Assembly: GCF_003333325.1 (NCBI RefSeq)
Contig: NZ_QOLC01000109.1
Location: 1 to 6,221 of the forward strand
Direction of reading: 5' to 3'
Length of the DNA: 6,221 nt
Source of the DNA: Candidatus Ulvibacter alkanivorans
GTDB taxonomy: Bacteria > Bacteroidota > Bacteroidia > Flavobacteriales > Flavobacteriaceae
Shown here: piece by piece, positions 4,900 to 6,221 of the stretch
How positions within the stretch are numbered: position 1 is the first letter of the stretch
How the letters are laid out: each line of letters begins with the position of its first letter
Notes under the pieces: model-generated
What the model saw: only the letters and a program-made list of their open reading frames with translations
What the model was told of the DNA's origin: nothing
The model's database searches: none
Program-made: the position numbers and the translations under genes

Positions 4900-6221
4900 T
4901 CTTTCTTTCTTTCTAATTACGTTCTTATATTGTTTTAATTCGGTAGCTACCTTAGGCGCCAGTATAAAGAGTCCTATCATATTAGGCACCAACATGGCAA
5001 AGATCATCGCGTCACTAAAATCGGTTACCGCACCTAAAGTTGCTGCGGCTCCTACCACAGTAAAGCAGCAAAATAGGATCTTATACGCATACTCGGTCCT
5101 ACGTGCCCTTCCGAAGAGAAAACTCCACGCCTGATACCCATAATACGACCATGAGATCATAGATGAAAAAGCAAATAGTACCACCGCCAACGTAAGCAAA
5201 TACGGAAACCAAGAAATACCACTCTCTAAAGCAGCCGCCGTCAATAACACCCCTTCCTCATCACTTAACACCATCCCGGGCACCACTTGACCTGTAATGA
5301 TTAGCACCAATGCTGTAAGTGTACACACGACCACCGTATCGATAAAAGGCTCAAGCAAGGCCACCAAACCTTCACTCGCCGGATATTGCGTCTTCACCGC
5401 ACTATGCGCAATGGAAGCACTACCAATGCCGGCCTCATTACTAAATGCCGCTCTTTTAAATCCTTGAATAAGCACCCCTACAAAGCCACCGAGTACACCT
5501 TGCGGATTAAAGGCCCCGTTCCAAATTGCACCTAATGCGGATGGAATGGCCTCAAAATTAAGTCCGAGTACAATAAATACAGCGAGCATGTACATCACTA
5601 CCATGACAGGAACGATCTTATCTGTTACTTTAGCGATCTTTTTAATACCACCAATGATCACGATTCCTACTAGAATTGCCATGATCAACCCGAACAACCA
5701 TCCTTTTCCGGCAATAAAACTCTGTTCGGCTCCCGTAACATGTTCAAATAATTTAAACGCTTGGTTTACCTGGAACATATTACCACCACCAAAAGAACCG
5801 CCAATACACATGATGGCAAAAACAACGGCTAGTATCTTCCCCAAACGATGCCATCCCTTCTCTTGAAGTCCTTTTTTAAGATAATACATAGGTCCGCCAA
5901 AAATCGTCCCTTCTGCGTTCACTTCTCGATATTTTACCCCCAAAGTACATTCTACGAATTTAGACGACATCCCTAAAAGCCCTACTAAGATCATCCAGAA
6001 GGTTGCACCCGGTCCACCAATGCCCAAGGCAATGGCCACCCCTGCGATATTACCGAGTCCGACAGTTGCCGAAACCGCCGCTGTCAAGGCTTGAAAGTGA
6101 CTTACTTCTCCCGCTCCCTCCACGCGAATTGTGTCGGGGTTATCACCTTCGACCGTTGCAACCGACGGAGAAACAGTAACATTCCCTTCGGTTTCATACG
6201 AATCGTAATCGCCTCTCACCA
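4888..6221 (-). CDS. AGCS-family sodium:alanine/glycine symporter (5' partial)
   Basis: The gene runs off the right edge and 443 residues plus the stop are visible. The GTG at 6219 is an internal valine of a 'VRGDYD' segment that normally follows the first helices. Family hallmarks (numbering from that valine) are [24 protein letters not shown] (37-60, read in parts), GGPGATFWM (68-76), FGGPMYYL (107-114), [14 protein letters not shown] (140-153) and [20 protein letters not shown] (254-273), which is the AGCS signature. [16 protein letters not shown] follows at 290-305. These proteins import alanine or glycine with sodium across the inner membrane through a LeuT-like fold. The C-terminus ends in a charged tail ([11 protein letters not shown]). 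A longer-than-usual hydrophilic linker sits at visible residues 7-36. The stop codon overlaps the convergent four-helix gene. Exact substrate preference is not readable. Confidence 0.94.
   Translation of the reverse strand, partial: VRGDYDSYETEGNVTVSPSVATVEGDNPDTIRVEGAGEVSHFQALTAAVSATVGLGNIAGVAIALGIGGPGATFWMILVGLLGMSSKFVECTLGVKYREVNAEGTIFGGPMYYLKKGLQEKGWHRLGKILAVVFAIMCIGGSFGGGNMFQVNQAFKLFEHVTGAEQSFIAGKGWLFGLIMAILVGIVIIGGIKKIAKVTDKIVPVMVVMYMLAVFIVLGLNFEAIPSALGAIWNGAFNPQGVLGGFVGVLIQGFKRAAFSNEAGIGSASIAHSAVKTQYPASEGLVALLEPFIDTVVVCTLTALVLIITGQVVPGMVLSDEEGVLLTAAALESGISWFPYLLTLAVVLFAFSSMISWSYYGYQAWSFLFGRARRTEYAYKILFCCFTVVGAAATLGAVTDFSDAMIFAMLVPNMIGLFILAPKVATELKQYKNVIRKKERLEG

Noticed and set aside
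4901..4914. CTTT tandem repeat as a phase-variable microsatellite
   Set aside because: Only 3.5 units at the extreme 3' end of the symporter gene, encoding the charged RKKER tail. It is too short and too distal to switch expression.
5546..5866. 106-aa open frame on the + strand inside the symporter
   Set aside because: It is a complementary-strand shadow of the strongly conserved AGCS gene.

Overview
The window looks like an ordinary chromosomal segment from a marine-type flavobacterium (Bacteroidota). Three things point that way. The protein sequences have a flavobacterial style, notably the Lrp/AsnC regulator and the AGCS symporter. Shine-Dalgarno sequences are scarce and several intergenic regions carry the Bacteroidota -7 promoter element TANNTTTG. 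The lipoprotein also has a short Bacteroidota-type signal. No mobile element, CRISPR array, tRNA or rRNA gene was recognised.

Layout, left to right. (1) At 1-1404 on the + strand, the 3' part of a membrane-anchored SRPBCC/GyrI-like protein is followed 3 bp later by crcB/fluC (fluoride channel). (2) A 151-bp intergenic region holds a C4/G5 hairpin and leads into a + strand MFS transporter gene (1556-2782). (3) A short gap with a TACATTTG promoter element precedes a + strand lipoprotein with a DJ-1/PfpI domain (2848-3606). (4) On the - strand, a 76-aa two-helix membrane protein (3593-3823) meets the lipoprotein gene tail to tail with a 14-bp overlap. Upstream of it lies an Lrp/AsnC regulator (3930-4373). 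(5) The regulator is transcribed divergently from a 131-aa predicted four-helix-bundle protein (4504-4899). The intergenic region between them carries a perfect 12-bp palindrome directly abutting a perfect 9-bp-arm inverted repeat. (6) A - strand AGCS-family sodium:alanine/glycine symporter (4888 to beyond 6221) overlaps the four-helix gene tail to tail by 12 bp. Its 5' end lies outside the window.

How they work together: only the SRPBCC-crcB pair looks like an operon. The best-supported regulatory idea is that the Lrp/AsnC protein binds the symmetrical intergenic DNA. There it could repress itself, because the repeat covers its probable -7 box. It could also affect the divergent four-helix-bundle gene, because the repeat lies just upstream of that promoter. 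The neighbouring amino-acid symporter is a plausible but unproven member of the same regulon. I did not find a clearly new multi-gene system. The most interesting items are the compact palindromic control region, the envelope-anchored DJ-1-like protein, and the small uncharacterised helical protein beside the regulator.
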